Shown: one piece after another, positions 34,864 through 43,945 of the stretch
Layout of the letters: each line of letters starts with the position of its first letter
How positions within the stretch are numbered: the stretch's first letter is position 1
Assembly (NCBI RefSeq): GCF_001677885.1
Contig: NZ_LOCQ01000059.1
Coordinates: forward strand, 1-64,000
Source: Janthinobacterium psychrotolerans
GTDB lineage: Bacteria > Pseudomonadota > Gammaproteobacteria > Burkholderiales > Burkholderiaceae_D
DNA length: 64,000 bases
Reading direction: 5' to 3'
Notes under the pieces: model-generated
Told to the model about the DNA's origin: nothing
The model's database searches: none
What the model saw: only the letters and a program-made list of their open reading frames with translations
Translations under genes and position numbers: made by a program

Positions 34864-36006
34864 ATGCACCCTGTCCTGCCATCGCCCCGTCCCCATCTGC
34901 TGTGCATCGTGGCCGCGCGGCCCAACCTGATGAAAATGGCGCCGATCCTGGCCGCGTTTGCCAGGCTGGCGCCGCAGGTACGCATCAGCCTGGTCCATAC
35001 CGGCCAGCATTACGATACCGCCATGAATGCCCAGGTGTTCGCCGACCTGGGCCTGCGCGAACCCGATCTCAACCTGGAAGTGGGCTCGGGCAGCCACGCG
35101 CAGCAAACCGCCGAGATCATGCGCCGCTATGAGCCGGTGCACCAGGACCTGGCGCCGCACGCCGTGCTGGTGGTGGGCGACGTCAATTCCACCGTCGCCT
35201 GCGCGCTGGTGGCGGCCAAGCTGGGCACGCCCGTGATCCATGTCGAGGCCGGCTTGCGCAGCGGCGACCGCGCCATGCCCGAAGAGATCAACCGCGTGCT
35301 GACCGATCAATTGTCGGATCTGTTGTTTACCAGCGAAGCGGGGGCGCGCGCCAATCTGCTGCGCGAAGGCATCGCGCAAGAACGCATCCATTTTGCCGGC
35401 AACGTCATGATCGACAGCCTGCTGCGCCAGTTGCCCGAGGCCGTGCCGCCGCTTGTCAGCCTGCGGGCCCACGGCCACGATTGTCCGGCCACCTATGGCC
35501 TGCTGACCTTGCACCGGCCATCGAACGTCGATGACGCCGGTCGCCTGGCCGCGCTGATGGACGCGATGTGCGGCCTGTCGTCGCAGCTGCCGCTGCTGTT
35601 TCCCGTCCATCCGCGCACGCGCGCCATGCTGGAAAAAACCGGGCTGGAGCGGCGGCTGCGCGAACACGCCATCGTGCTGCTGCCGCCGCTGGGTTATCTG
35701 GAAATGCTGGGCCTGATGCAGGGTGCGCGGCTGGTGCTGACCGATTCGGGCGGCATCCAGGAAGAAACCACGGCGCTGGGCGTGCCCTGCCTGACCTTGC
35801 GCGACAATACCGAGCGCCCCGTCACGGTCGACGAAGGCAGCAATACCCTCGCCGGCACCGACCCGGCGGCCATCGTCTCGCTGGCGCGCCAGGTGCTGCG
35901 CACGGGCGGCAAGCGCGGCCGCATTCCGCAACACTGGGATGGCCACGCGGCCGAACGCATCGCCACGGCCACCGTGCAGTGGTTTGCCGAACGCCTGGCG
36001 CCATGA
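34864..36006 (+). CDS. wecB: UDP-N-acetylglucosamine 2-epimerase (non-hydrolysing)
   Basis: The 380-residue enzyme interconverts UDP-GlcNAc and UDP-ManNAc. The N-terminal RPNLMKMAPIL, HTGQHYD and the C-terminal SGGIQEETTALGVPCLTLR (UDP-binding) are all present, and the length is standard. It supplies a ManNAc-type precursor to the exopolysaccharide. GAGGAG precedes the start by about 6 bases. The stop overlaps the next ATG (ATGA). Confidence 0.94.
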   Translation: MHPVLPSPRPHLLCIVAARPNLMKMAPILAAFARLAPQVRISLVHTGQHYDTAMNAQVFADLGLREPDLNLEVGSGSHAQQTAEIMRRYEPVHQDLAPHAVLVVGDVNSTVACALVAAKLGTPVIHVEAGLRSGDRAMPEEINRVLTDQLSDLLFTSEAGARANLLREGIAQERIHFAGNVMIDSLLRQLPEAVPPLVSLRAHGHDCPATYGLLTLHRPSNVDDAGRLAALMDAMCGLSSQLPLLFPVHPRTRAMLEKTGLERRLREHAIVLLPPLGYLEMLGLMQGARLVLTDSGGIQEETTALGVPCLTLRDNTERPVTVDEGSNTLAGTDPAAIVSLARQVLRTGGKRGRIPQHWDGHAAERIATATVQWFAERLAP

Positions 36007-36851
36007 ACGCGAGCGCGCAGCGCAATGCGCTGACCATCGATGTCGAGGACTATTTCCAGGTCTCCGCCTTTGCGCCCCATATTGCGCGCGGCGACTGGCC
36101 GCGCCTGGAGTGCCGGGTCGAAGCCAATGTCGAGCGCATCCTGCGGCTGCTGGACGACCAGGGCATCCATGCCACCTTCTTTACCCTGGGCTGGATCGCC
36201 GAGCGCTATCCGGCCATGCTGCGCCGCATTGCCGCGGCCGGCCATGAAGTGGCCAGCCACGGCCACGCCCATCTGCGCGCCTCGCAGCAGTCGCGCCTGG
36301 AATTCCTGCACGATGTGGTGCAAAGCAAGACCATCCTCGAGCAACTGACGGGCCAGCCCGTGCTCGGCTACCGTGCGCCCAGCTTTTCCATCGGCGCGGC
36401 CAATCTGTGGGCCTTCGATGTGCTGCGCGAAGCGGGCTACCGCTACAGTTCCAGCATCTACCCGATCCGCCACGACCACTACGGCATGCCGGACGCGCCG
36501 CGCTTTGCCTGGCGTCCGCGCGGCATGGACGGCGTGCTGGAACTGCCCGTCAGCACGGCGCGCCTGGGCCGTCACAACTTCCCGGCCGGCGGCGGCGGCT
36601 ACTTCCGCCTGCTGCCCTACCCATTGTCGCGCTGGCTCTTGCGCCGCATCAATTCACGCGATGGCCAGGCTGGCATATTCTATTTTCACCCTTGGGAGCT
36701 CGATCCGGGGCAACCGCGACCTGCCGGCCTGAGCCGCAAGACACGCTTCCGGCACTACCTGAACCTGGGGCGCATGGAAGCGCGGCTGGCGCGCCTGACG
36801 AGCGATTTTGCCTGGGACCGCATGGACCGTATTTTTCTAGAGGGCGCATGA
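36003..36851 (+). CDS. XrtA-system polysaccharide deacetylase (NodB domain + DUF3473)
   Basis: The 282-residue protein has a NodB-type carbohydrate esterase domain. It shows TIDVEDYFQV (metal-binding/catalytic aspartate), HGHAHLRASQQS (metal-ligand histidines) and RAPSFSIG. The C-terminal DUF3473 part contains GIFYFHPWELDPGQPR. It would remove N-acetyl groups from HexNAc residues of the polymer. No signal peptide is seen, as is usual for this subfamily. It starts inside the wecB stop codon and overlaps the FemAB-like gene (ATGA). Confidence 0.93.
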   Translation: MNASAQRNALTIDVEDYFQVSAFAPHIARGDWPRLECRVEANVERILRLLDDQGIHATFFTLGWIAERYPAMLRRIAAAGHEVASHGHAHLRASQQSRLEFLHDVVQSKTILEQLTGQPVLGYRAPSFSIGAANLWAFDVLREAGYRYSSSIYPIRHDHYGMPDAPRFAWRPRGMDGVLELPVSTARLGRHNFPAGGGGYFRLLPYPLSRWLLRRINSRDGQAGIFYFHPWELDPGQPRPAGLSRKTRFRHYLNLGRMEARLARLTSDFAWDRMDRIFLEGA

Positions 36852-37945
36852 TGCATGAGGCACACCACACAGGCGACAGCGCGGCGGACGTGATCGCCGC
36901 CGCCCAGCGCAGCAGCGCGATCACGGTGCGCGCCTTGCTGCCGCAAGACCATGGCCGCTGGGACGCGTTCGTGCACAGCTGTCCCGACGCCACCTTTTTC
37001 CACCGCGCCGGCTGGCACACCATCATGGAGCAAGGCTTCGGCCACGACGGCCATTTCCTGTATGCCGAACAGAATGGCCGCATCCTCGGCGTGCTGCCGC
37101 TGGTGCACATGCGCGGTCTGCTGTGCGGCAAGGCGCTGGTGTCGCTTCCCTTTTGCGTGTATGGCGGCATTGCCGCCGTCGACCTGCAGGCCAGGCGCGC
37201 GCTCGACGCGCGGGCCCAGCACCTGGCGCGCGAGCTGGCCGTGGGCCACCTGGAATACCGCCAGCGCGACGGCGTCATCGCCGAGGGCTGGCAGGGCAAG
37301 CCGCTGTACGCCACTTTCCGCAAGACCTTGCTGGCGGACGACGAGCGGAACCTGCTGGCGATCCCGCGCAAGCAGCGCGCCGTGCTGCGCAAGGCCATCG
37401 CCGCCGGCCTGCACAGCGCCGTCGACTATGATCTGGAACACTTCTTTCCCCTGTATGCGGCCAGCGTGCACCGGCTCGGCACGCCCGTGTTTGCGCGCCG
37501 CCACTTTGCCCTGCTGCGCACGGTGTTCGGCAACGATTGCGACATCCTCACCGTCTACCAGGACCAGCAGGCGCAGGCCAGCGTGCTGTCGTTCTATTTC
37601 CGCGGCGAGGTACTGCCTTATTATGGCGCCGGCAGCCTGCTGGCGCGCAGCAGCGGCGCCAACGACTTCATGTACTGGGAACTGATGCGCCGCGCCGGCG
37701 CCCGTGGCGTGCGCCAGTTCGACTTCGGCCGCAGCAAGGCCGGCACCGGCGCCTATGACTTCAAAAAGAACTGGGGCTTTGCGCCGCAGCCGCTGCCGTA
37801 TGCCTACAAGCTGATCGGCGCGAACGCGCTGCCTGACGTCAATCCCCTCAATCCCAGATACGCGCTGTTCATCCGCGCCTGGCGCCGCCTGCCGCTGCCG
37901 CTGGCCAACCTGCTGGGGCCGCATCTTGTGCGGCAGCTGGGCTAG
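36848..37945 (+). CDS. XrtA/PEP-CTERM-associated FemAB-like protein
   Basis: The 365-residue protein is of the double-GNAT FemAB type, with HSCPDATFFHRAGWHTIMEQ near residue 50 and FDFGRSKAGTGAYDFKKNWG near 300. FemAB proteins transfer amino acids from aminoacyl-tRNA. The exosortase-associated branch is always found next to the deacetylase and is suspected to add an aminoacyl or acyl group to the saccharide. That is inference from context. ATG 36851 is an equally placed alternative start. A single base pair pattern gap of 2 separates it from the next gene. Confidence 0.9.
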   Translation: MMHEAHHTGDSAADVIAAAQRSSAITVRALLPQDHGRWDAFVHSCPDATFFHRAGWHTIMEQGFGHDGHFLYAEQNGRILGVLPLVHMRGLLCGKALVSLPFCVYGGIAAVDLQARRALDARAQHLARELAVGHLEYRQRDGVIAEGWQGKPLYATFRKTLLADDERNLLAIPRKQRAVLRKAIAAGLHSAVDYDLEHFFPLYAASVHRLGTPVFARRHFALLRTVFGNDCDILTVYQDQQAQASVLSFYFRGEVLPYYGAGSLLARSSGANDFMYWELMRRAGARGVRQFDFGRSKAGTGAYDFKKNWGFAPQPLPYAYKLIGANALPDVNPLNPRYALFIRAWRRLPLPLANLLGPHLVRQLG

Positions 37946-37947
37946 CC

Positions 37948-39213
37948 ATGCGCGAACTGCTCTTCCTGACCCACCGCCTGCCGTATCCGCCCAACAAGGG
38001 CGACAAGATCCGTTCATGGCACATGCTGCAATACCTGAGCCGGCACTTCCGCGTGCACCTGGGCTGCTTTATCGACGATGAAACAGACTGGCAATACACG
38101 CGCCAGGTGGCCGAGCTGTGCGCCAGCACACGCTTTGTCGGCTTGCGTTTGACGGCGGCGCGCGGGCGCGCCATGCAGGCGCTGCTGTGCGGCCAGTCCA
38201 TGAGCGTGCGGTACTACCGCGACGCGCGCCTGCTGGAATGGGTCGACGGCGTGCTGTCCGCCGGCAAAGTACGCCACGCGCTGGCGTTTTCCGGCCCGAT
38301 GGCGCAGTTTATCGATGGCAGCGGCGCGCGCCACCTGCACCGCGTGATCGACTTTGTCGACGTCGACTCCGACAAATGGCGCCAGTTTGGCGAGAGCAAG
38401 CCATGGCCCCTGTCTCAGCTGTACCGGCGCGAGTCGCAGATGCTGCTGCAGTACGAACGCCATATCGCGCAGCAGTTTGCCGCCGCCAGTTTTGTCTCGG
38501 AGGCCGAGGCGGCCCTGTTTCGCCTGTGCGCGCCGATGGCGCGGCGCAAGACGCACCACTTCAATAACGGCGTCGACAGCGCCTACTTCGCGCCCGGGGC
38601 GTGCGCCACCTCGCCGTATCCGCCCGGCGCGCAGGTACTGGTATTTACCGGCGCCATGGACTACTGGCCCAATATCGACGCGGTGCAATGGTTCGTGCGC
38701 CATGTCTGGCCGGCCCTGCGGCGCCAGTTTCCGCAGCTGCGCTTCTATATCGTCGGCAGCCGCCCTGCGCCGCGCGTGCAGGCGCTGGCCAGGGTGGCCG
38801 GCGTGATCGTCACCGGCGCGGTCGACGATATCCGGCCCTACCTGGCCGGCGCCACCCTGGCGGTGGCTCCGCTGCGCATTGCGCGCGGCGTGCAGAACAA
38901 GGTCCTCGAAGCGATGGCGATGGGCAAAATCGTGCTGGCCTCGCCGCAGGCGCTCGAAGGCATCAGCGCCCAGCCTGGGCTGGAACTGCTGCTGGCGCGC
39001 GACGAGGCCGAGTTCATCCACCATGCCGCGCGCGTGCTGCGCGCCGCCGACGCCGACCTCGGCATGGGCAAGGCCGCGCGCCGGCTGATCCTGCAGCACT
39101 ATCACTGGGAGCGCAATTTGCAGGACCTGGGCGCCATGCTCGACATCAAGCCGGCCGATGCGCTTCCAGGTATCGCCAGCCCACCGCCCGTGCCAGCGCA
39201 GGAAACGCCATGA
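37948..39213 (+). CDS. XrtA-system glycosyltransferase (TIGR03087-like, GT4)
   Basis: The 421-residue glycosyltransferase of the GT-B fold begins MRELLFLTHRLPYPPNKGDK, the hallmark of the first PEP-CTERM/EpsH-associated transferase. The C-terminal half carries the donor-binding site (LVFTGAMDYWPNIDAV, IARGVQNKVLEAMAMGK). It should act at the cytoplasmic face of the inner membrane, adding one sugar to the lipid-linked repeat unit. It overlaps the exosortase start by ATGA. Confidence 0.93.
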   Translation: MRELLFLTHRLPYPPNKGDKIRSWHMLQYLSRHFRVHLGCFIDDETDWQYTRQVAELCASTRFVGLRLTAARGRAMQALLCGQSMSVRYYRDARLLEWVDGVLSAGKVRHALAFSGPMAQFIDGSGARHLHRVIDFVDVDSDKWRQFGESKPWPLSQLYRRESQMLLQYERHIAQQFAAASFVSEAEAALFRLCAPMARRKTHHFNNGVDSAYFAPGACATSPYPPGAQVLVFTGAMDYWPNIDAVQWFVRHVWPALRRQFPQLRFYIVGSRPAPRVQALARVAGVIVTGAVDDIRPYLAGATLAVAPLRIARGVQNKVLEAMAMGKIVLASPQALEGISAQPGLELLLARDEAEFIHHAARVLRAADADLGMGKAARRLILQHYHWERNLQDLGAMLDIKPADALPGIASPPPVPAQETP

Positions 39214-40781
39214 AGCTCGCCGAGCGCACGGTCGCTGCCAGCCTGCCGGCGCCGCCAGCGCAAGCGGCGCGCGCCACGCCCGGCCTGGGCCTGCGCGCGC
39301 TGCTGCTGGCAATCGCCATCATCGTGCCGCTGTACCACGCTACCTTCTGGGGCATGGCCGAAGTATGGTCGCGCTCGCAGACCTTCGCCCATGGCTTTTT
39401 GATCGTGCCGATCAGCCTGTACCTTTGCTGGCGCCAGCGCGCGCGGCTGGCCGCGCTGCCGCCGCGCCCGTCGCTGGCGGGCTTGCTGCTGCTGCTGCTG
39501 CTGGGCGTGGCCTGGCTGCTGGCCGACCTGGCCTACGTGCAGGTGGCCGAGCAATACGCGGCCACCGCCATGCTGCCGGCCGCGGTGCTGGCCATCCTGG
39601 GCTGGCCGGCCATGCGCGTGCTGGCTTTTCCGCTCGCGTATCTGCTGCTGGCCGTGCCGTTTGGCGAAGTGTTCCTGCCGCCGCTGATCGATTTTACGGC
39701 CAGCTTCACGGTCGGCGCCCTGCATCTGTCCGGCGTGCCCGTGTTCAGGGATGGCAACTATTTTTCTCTACCGACGGGCAACTGGTCGGTGGTCGAGGCG
39801 TGCAGCGGCCTGCGCTATGTGATCGCCTCGCTGGCCCTCGGTGCGCTGTTTGCGCATTTGCACTTTCGCAGCCTGGGCCGGCGCCTGGCCGTCATGGCTT
39901 GCGCGCTGCTGGTGCCCATCCTGGCCAATGGCGTACGCGCCTGGCTGATCGTCATGCTGGGCCACCACAGCAACATGCGTCTGGCCGTCGGCGTCGATCA
40001 CCTGGTGTATGGCTGGCTGTTCTTTGGCGTGGTGATGCTGCTGCTGTTCCTGCTCGCCAGCCGCTGGCGCGAACGCATGCCGGTCCTGACCCTGGCCGCC
40101 AGCGCACCGGCCGCGCCGCCAGCGCGCACGGCCCCGCGCGCCGCCATCAAGGCCGCCGCGGCCTGCGTGCTGATCGCCGGCGCCTGGCCAGCGCTGGCCT
40201 GGCGCAGCGAGGAAGCAGCGCCGCTGGCGGGCCGCCCGCCGGCCGTGCTGGCCCTGTCCACGCCGCCGGGCTGGCGCCTGGTCGATCACCGTACGCCCGA
40301 CTGGAGTGCCACGCTGGCGGGCGCGCCGCTGCGCCTGGACGCCAGCTATGCACAGGGCGCGCCGCAAGTGAGCGTGCAGCTGGCCTGGTATGCGCGCCAG
40401 GCGCGCAATGCCGAACTGCTGACGCACCAGGTCACGCCTTATGGCGCGCGCTGGTTGCCGCTGGCCCAAGAAACGCGGCACTTGCAGCTGCAGGGACGCA
40501 GCGTGCAGGTGCATGAAACCGTGCTGGCCCACGGTAGCGAACGGGTGCTGGTGTGGCGCAGCTACCAGCAGGGCGGCGTGCTGACGGCCAGACCGGCAGT
40601 GGTCAAAATGCTGCTGGCCAAAGGCAAGCTGCTGGGCGAGCGGCAGGACGGCGCCGACATCATGGTCTCCAGCGCCTACGACGAGCTGGCGCCACCGCCG
40701 CGCGCCCGGCTGCAAGCGTATCTGCAGGCGGCGCTGCCGGCCATCGAACAGGCACTGCGGGAGCTGTCGCATGCGCCATGA
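39210..40781 (+). CDS. xrtA: Exosortase A (XrtA/EpsH) with fused EpsI domain
   Basis: The 523-residue inner-membrane transpeptidase-like enzyme is predicted to cut PEP-CTERM proteins and attach them to a glycan or lipid. Roughly eight hydrophobic helices span residues 30-300. Conserved residues are C198 (EACSGLRY), R243 (ANGVRAW) and H264 (GVDHLVYGW). Residues about 310-523 form an EpsI (DUF3485) domain outside the membrane (PPGWRLVDHRTPDW), as is usual for XrtA. No PEP-CTERM protein is encoded in this window, so substrates must lie elsewhere. Its end overlaps the next gene by 11 bases. Confidence 0.95.
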   Translation: MKLAERTVAASLPAPPAQAARATPGLGLRALLLAIAIIVPLYHATFWGMAEVWSRSQTFAHGFLIVPISLYLCWRQRARLAALPPRPSLAGLLLLLLLGVAWLLADLAYVQVAEQYAATAMLPAAVLAILGWPAMRVLAFPLAYLLLAVPFGEVFLPPLIDFTASFTVGALHLSGVPVFRDGNYFSLPTGNWSVVEACSGLRYVIASLALGALFAHLHFRSLGRRLAVMACALLVPILANGVRAWLIVMLGHHSNMRLAVGVDHLVYGWLFFGVVMLLLFLLASRWRERMPVLTLAASAPAAPPARTAPRAAIKAAAACVLIAGAWPALAWRSEEAAPLAGRPPAVLALSTPPGWRLVDHRTPDWSATLAGAPLRLDASYAQGAPQVSVQLAWYARQARNAELLTHQVTPYGARWLPLAQETRHLQLQGRSVQVHETVLAHGSERVLVWRSYQQGGVLTARPAVVKMLLAKGKLLGERQDGADIMVSSAYDELAPPPRARLQAYLQAALPAIEQALRELSHAP

Positions 40782-41976
40782 CCCTGCCGCGATCCCCCCG
40801 GCGGCCGGCGCGGCGCCGCTGATCGTGCATATCATCCATCAGCTCGACGTGGGCGGCCTGGAAAACGGCCTGGTCAACCTGATCAACCATATGCCGCCCG
40901 GGCGCTACCGGCACGCCATCGTGTGCCTGACAAACGCCACCGCCTTCCGCCAGCGCCTGACCGCGCCCGGCGTCGACGTCATCGGCCTGGACAAGCGCGA
41001 AGGCAAGGACCCTGCGCATTACCTGCGTTTGTACCGGCTGCTGCGGCAATTGCGGCCCAGCCTGGTGCATACGCGCAACCTCGCCTGCATTGAGGCGCAG
41101 CTGCTGGCCGCCCTCGCCGGCGTGCCGCTGCGCGTGCATGGCGAGCATGGGCGCGACATCAACGACCTGCAGGGCACCAACCGCAAATACCGGCTGCTGC
41201 GCAAGTTGATGCGCCCGCTGATCCAGCATTTCATCGCCGTCAGCTTCGACCTGGGTCAGTGGCTGGTGCAGGCCATCGGTGCGCCGCCCGCCAGGGTCAG
41301 CCATATCGGCAACGGCGTCGACAGCGTGCAGTTTCATCCACGCCTGGGGCCGCCTGCCGTGATCGGGCCGCCCGGCTTCCTGTGCCATGGCGCCTTTGTG
41401 ATCGGCAGCGTGGGCCGCATGGCGGCCGTGAAGGACCAGTTATCATTGGTGCAAGCTTTTTTACTGCTGCTGCAAAAGGTCGAGCCGCACGAGCGCGCGC
41501 GCCTGCGCCTGATGATCATCGGCGACGGCCCATGCCGCCAGCCCTGCCTGGACCTGCTGGCCCAGGCAGGCGTGCAGCACCTGGCCTGGCTGCCCGGCGC
41601 GCGCGACGACGTGGCGCAGTTGCTGCGCGCGATGGACGTCTTCGTGCTGCCCTCGCTGGCCGAAGGCAGCTCCAACACCATCCTCGAAGCGATGGCCAGC
41701 GGCCTGCCGGTGGTGGCCACCGAAGTGGGTGGCAATGCGGAACTGGTGCAGCCGGGCTGGAGCGGTGCGCTGGTGCCGCCTCGCGCACCCGGGCTGCTGG
41801 CCTGCGTCCTGCTTGACTATTACCGCTCACCCGAGCTGGGCCAGCGCCATGGCGCGCGCGGCCGGCGCCTGGTACTGGCAGAACACAGCCTGGCGGCCAT
41901 GGCCGGCGCCTACCTGGCCGTGTATGACCGCCTGACGGGCGCCGAAGCGCCTTCCCCGCTCTCCACCTTCCCCTGA
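40771..41976 (+). CDS. XrtA-system glycosyltransferase (TIGR03088-like, GT4)
   Basis: The 401-residue GT-B glycosyltransferase has an N-terminal acceptor domain (IHQLDVGGLENGLVNLINHM) and the C-terminal nucleotide-sugar site LPSLAEGSSNTILEAMASGL. The opening motif matches the second transferase family of exosortase A loci. It presumably extends the repeat unit after the preceding GT. It overlaps xrtA by 11 bases and is followed 10 bases later by the amidotransferase gene. Confidence 0.92.
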   Translation: MRHDPAAIPPAAGAAPLIVHIIHQLDVGGLENGLVNLINHMPPGRYRHAIVCLTNATAFRQRLTAPGVDVIGLDKREGKDPAHYLRLYRLLRQLRPSLVHTRNLACIEAQLLAALAGVPLRVHGEHGRDINDLQGTNRKYRLLRKLMRPLIQHFIAVSFDLGQWLVQAIGAPPARVSHIGNGVDSVQFHPRLGPPAVIGPPGFLCHGAFVIGSVGRMAAVKDQLSLVQAFLLLLQKVEPHERARLRLMIIGDGPCRQPCLDLLAQAGVQHLAWLPGARDDVAQLLRAMDVFVLPSLAEGSSNTILEAMASGLPVVATEVGGNAELVQPGWSGALVPPRAPGLLACVLLDYYRSPELGQRHGARGRRLVLAEHSLAAMAGAYLAVYDRLTGAEAPSPLSTFP

Positions 41977-41986
41977 AAGGACGTCC

Positions 41987-43915
41987 ATGTGTGGCATCGT
42001 CGGCATTTTTGATCTGCAAGGCCAGCGCGACATTGACGCCGCGCTGCTGGCGCGCCTGACCAGCAGCCTGCGCCACCGCGGCCCGGACGAGGACGGCATG
42101 CACCGCGAACCGGGCCTGGGTCTCGGTCACCGGCGCTTGTCCGTGATCGACCTGGCCAGCGGCCAGCAGCCGCTGTTCAATGCCGACCGCAGCGTGGCCA
42201 TCGTCTTCAATGGCGAAATCTACAACTATCGCACGCTGATGGCCGAATTGCGCCAGTTCGGCCATCAGTTTCGCACCAGCAGCGACACGGAAGTGATCGT
42301 GCATGCATGGGAACAATGGGGCGAACAGTGCGTGCAGCGCCTGCGCGGCATGTTCGCGTTCGCCCTGTGGGACCGCCGGCGCCACCAGCTGTTCCTGGCG
42401 CGCGACCGGCTCGGCGTCAAGCCCTTGTACTATGGCGAACTGACCGACGGCACTGTTGCCTTCGGCTCCGAACTCAAGGCGCTGCTGTCCCACCCGGCCA
42501 TGCCGCGCGCACTCGATCCGCTGGCGGTGGAAGACTATTTTGCGTATGGCTACGTGCCCGAGCCGCGCAGCATCTTTCGCCATGCTCACAAGCTGCCGCC
42601 GGGACACACCTTATCCATCCGCGCCGGCCAGCCGCTGCCGGCGCCGCGCCAGTACTGGGACGTGCCGTTCGTGCCGCATGCGCCAGGCAGCGAAGCGCAG
42701 GCGGCCGACGAACTGCTGGCGCGCCTGCGCGAAGCGGTGCGCATCCGCATGGTGGCCGAAGTGCCGCTGGGCGCGTTTTTGTCGGGCGGCGTCGATTCGA
42801 GCGCGGTGGTGGCCATGATGGCCAGCGCAAGCACGGCGCCGGTCAATACCTGCTCGATCTCGTTTGGCGACCCTGCCTACAACGAAGCCCAATATGCCAG
42901 CATGGTGGCGCGCCGCTATGGCACCTTGCACCATGCGCAAAAGGTCGAGGCCGACGATTTCGAGCTGATCGACCAGCTGGCCACTTTGTACGACGAGCCG
43001 TTCGCCGACAGCTCGGCCATGCCCACCTACCGCGTGTGCCAATTGGCGCGCCGGCGCGTCACGGTGGCGCTGTCGGGCGATGGCGGCGACGAAAGCCTGG
43101 CCGGCTACCGGCGCTACAACCTGCATGCGCGCGAAGAAAAAGTACGCGCCATGTTGCCCCTGGGCTTGCGCCAGCCGCTGTTCGGCACCTTGGGACGGCT
43201 GTATCCGAAGGCGGACTGGGCGCCGCGCTTCCTGCGCGCCAAGACCACCTTCGAAGGCCTGGCGCGCGACACCACCGACGCCTATTTCCACAGCGTCAGC
43301 ATCCTCGGCGACACCCTGCGCCGGCGCCTGTTCAGCCGGGATCTGCGGCGCGATCTGCAAGGCTACCACGCGGTGGAAGTGCTGCGCCGCCATGCGCTGG
43401 CCAGCCCGGCGCAGGATGCCTTGTCGCAAGTGCAATACCTGGACCTGAAAACCTATCTGCCAGGCGACATACTCACCAAGGTCGACCGCGCCAGCATGGC
43501 GCACGCGCTGGAAGTGCGCTCGCCGCTGCTCGACCATGAGCTGGTGGAATGGATGTCGGGCCTGCCGACGCAACTGAAACTGCGCGGCGGCACCGGCAAA
43601 TACCTGCTGAAAAAAGCGCTGCGCCCGCTGCTGCCCGACGACTTGCTGTACCGCCAGAAAATGGGCTTTTCCGTGCCGCTGGCCGACTGGCTGCGCGGTC
43701 CGCTGCGCGAACGCCTGCAACAACGGCTGACCAGCCCGGTGATGGCGCAATCGGGCCTGTTCGACATGGACACGATCGCCCAACTGATCGAGCAGCATGG
43801 CACGGGCCGGCGCGACCATAGCGCGCCGCTGTGGTCGCTGCTGATGTTCGAGTCCTTCCTGCGCCAGGTACTGCCGCTGCCCGCCGCCAACGCGCGCGAA
43901 CTGGCCACCGCCTAG
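41987..43915 (+). CDS. Exosortase A-associated asparagine synthase-like amidotransferase 1
   Basis: The 642-residue protein has an N-terminal class II glutaminase domain with the catalytic Cys2 (MCGIVGIFD) and an Asn-synthase domain with the pyrophosphate loop LSGGVDSSAVV near residue 265 and GDGGDESLAGY near 365. It would release ammonia from glutamine and form an amide on an acyl-adenylate, probably on a uronic acid of the polymer. Both active sites look complete. AAAGGA precedes the ATG. Confidence 0.94.
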   Translation: MCGIVGIFDLQGQRDIDAALLARLTSSLRHRGPDEDGMHREPGLGLGHRRLSVIDLASGQQPLFNADRSVAIVFNGEIYNYRTLMAELRQFGHQFRTSSDTEVIVHAWEQWGEQCVQRLRGMFAFALWDRRRHQLFLARDRLGVKPLYYGELTDGTVAFGSELKALLSHPAMPRALDPLAVEDYFAYGYVPEPRSIFRHAHKLPPGHTLSIRAGQPLPAPRQYWDVPFVPHAPGSEAQAADELLARLREAVRIRMVAEVPLGAFLSGGVDSSAVVAMMASASTAPVNTCSISFGDPAYNEAQYASMVARRYGTLHHAQKVEADDFELIDQLATLYDEPFADSSAMPTYRVCQLARRRVTVALSGDGGDESLAGYRRYNLHAREEKVRAMLPLGLRQPLFGTLGRLYPKADWAPRFLRAKTTFEGLARDTTDAYFHSVSILGDTLRRRLFSRDLRRDLQGYHAVEVLRRHALASPAQDALSQVQYLDLKTYLPGDILTKVDRASMAHALEVRSPLLDHELVEWMSGLPTQLKLRGGTGKYLLKKALRPLLPDDLLYRQKMGFSVPLADWLRGPLRERLQQRLTSPVMAQSGLFDMDTIAQLIEQHGTGRRDHSAPLWSLLMFESFLRQVLPLPAANARELATA

Positions 43916-43945
43916 AACTTTCACCCTGCTGACACGGAAACGGCC

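Noticed and set aside
33553..35946. 797-residue minus-strand open frame opposite the beta-barrel and wecB genes
   Set aside because: Antisense shadow; both plus-strand genes are well supported by motifs and coupling.
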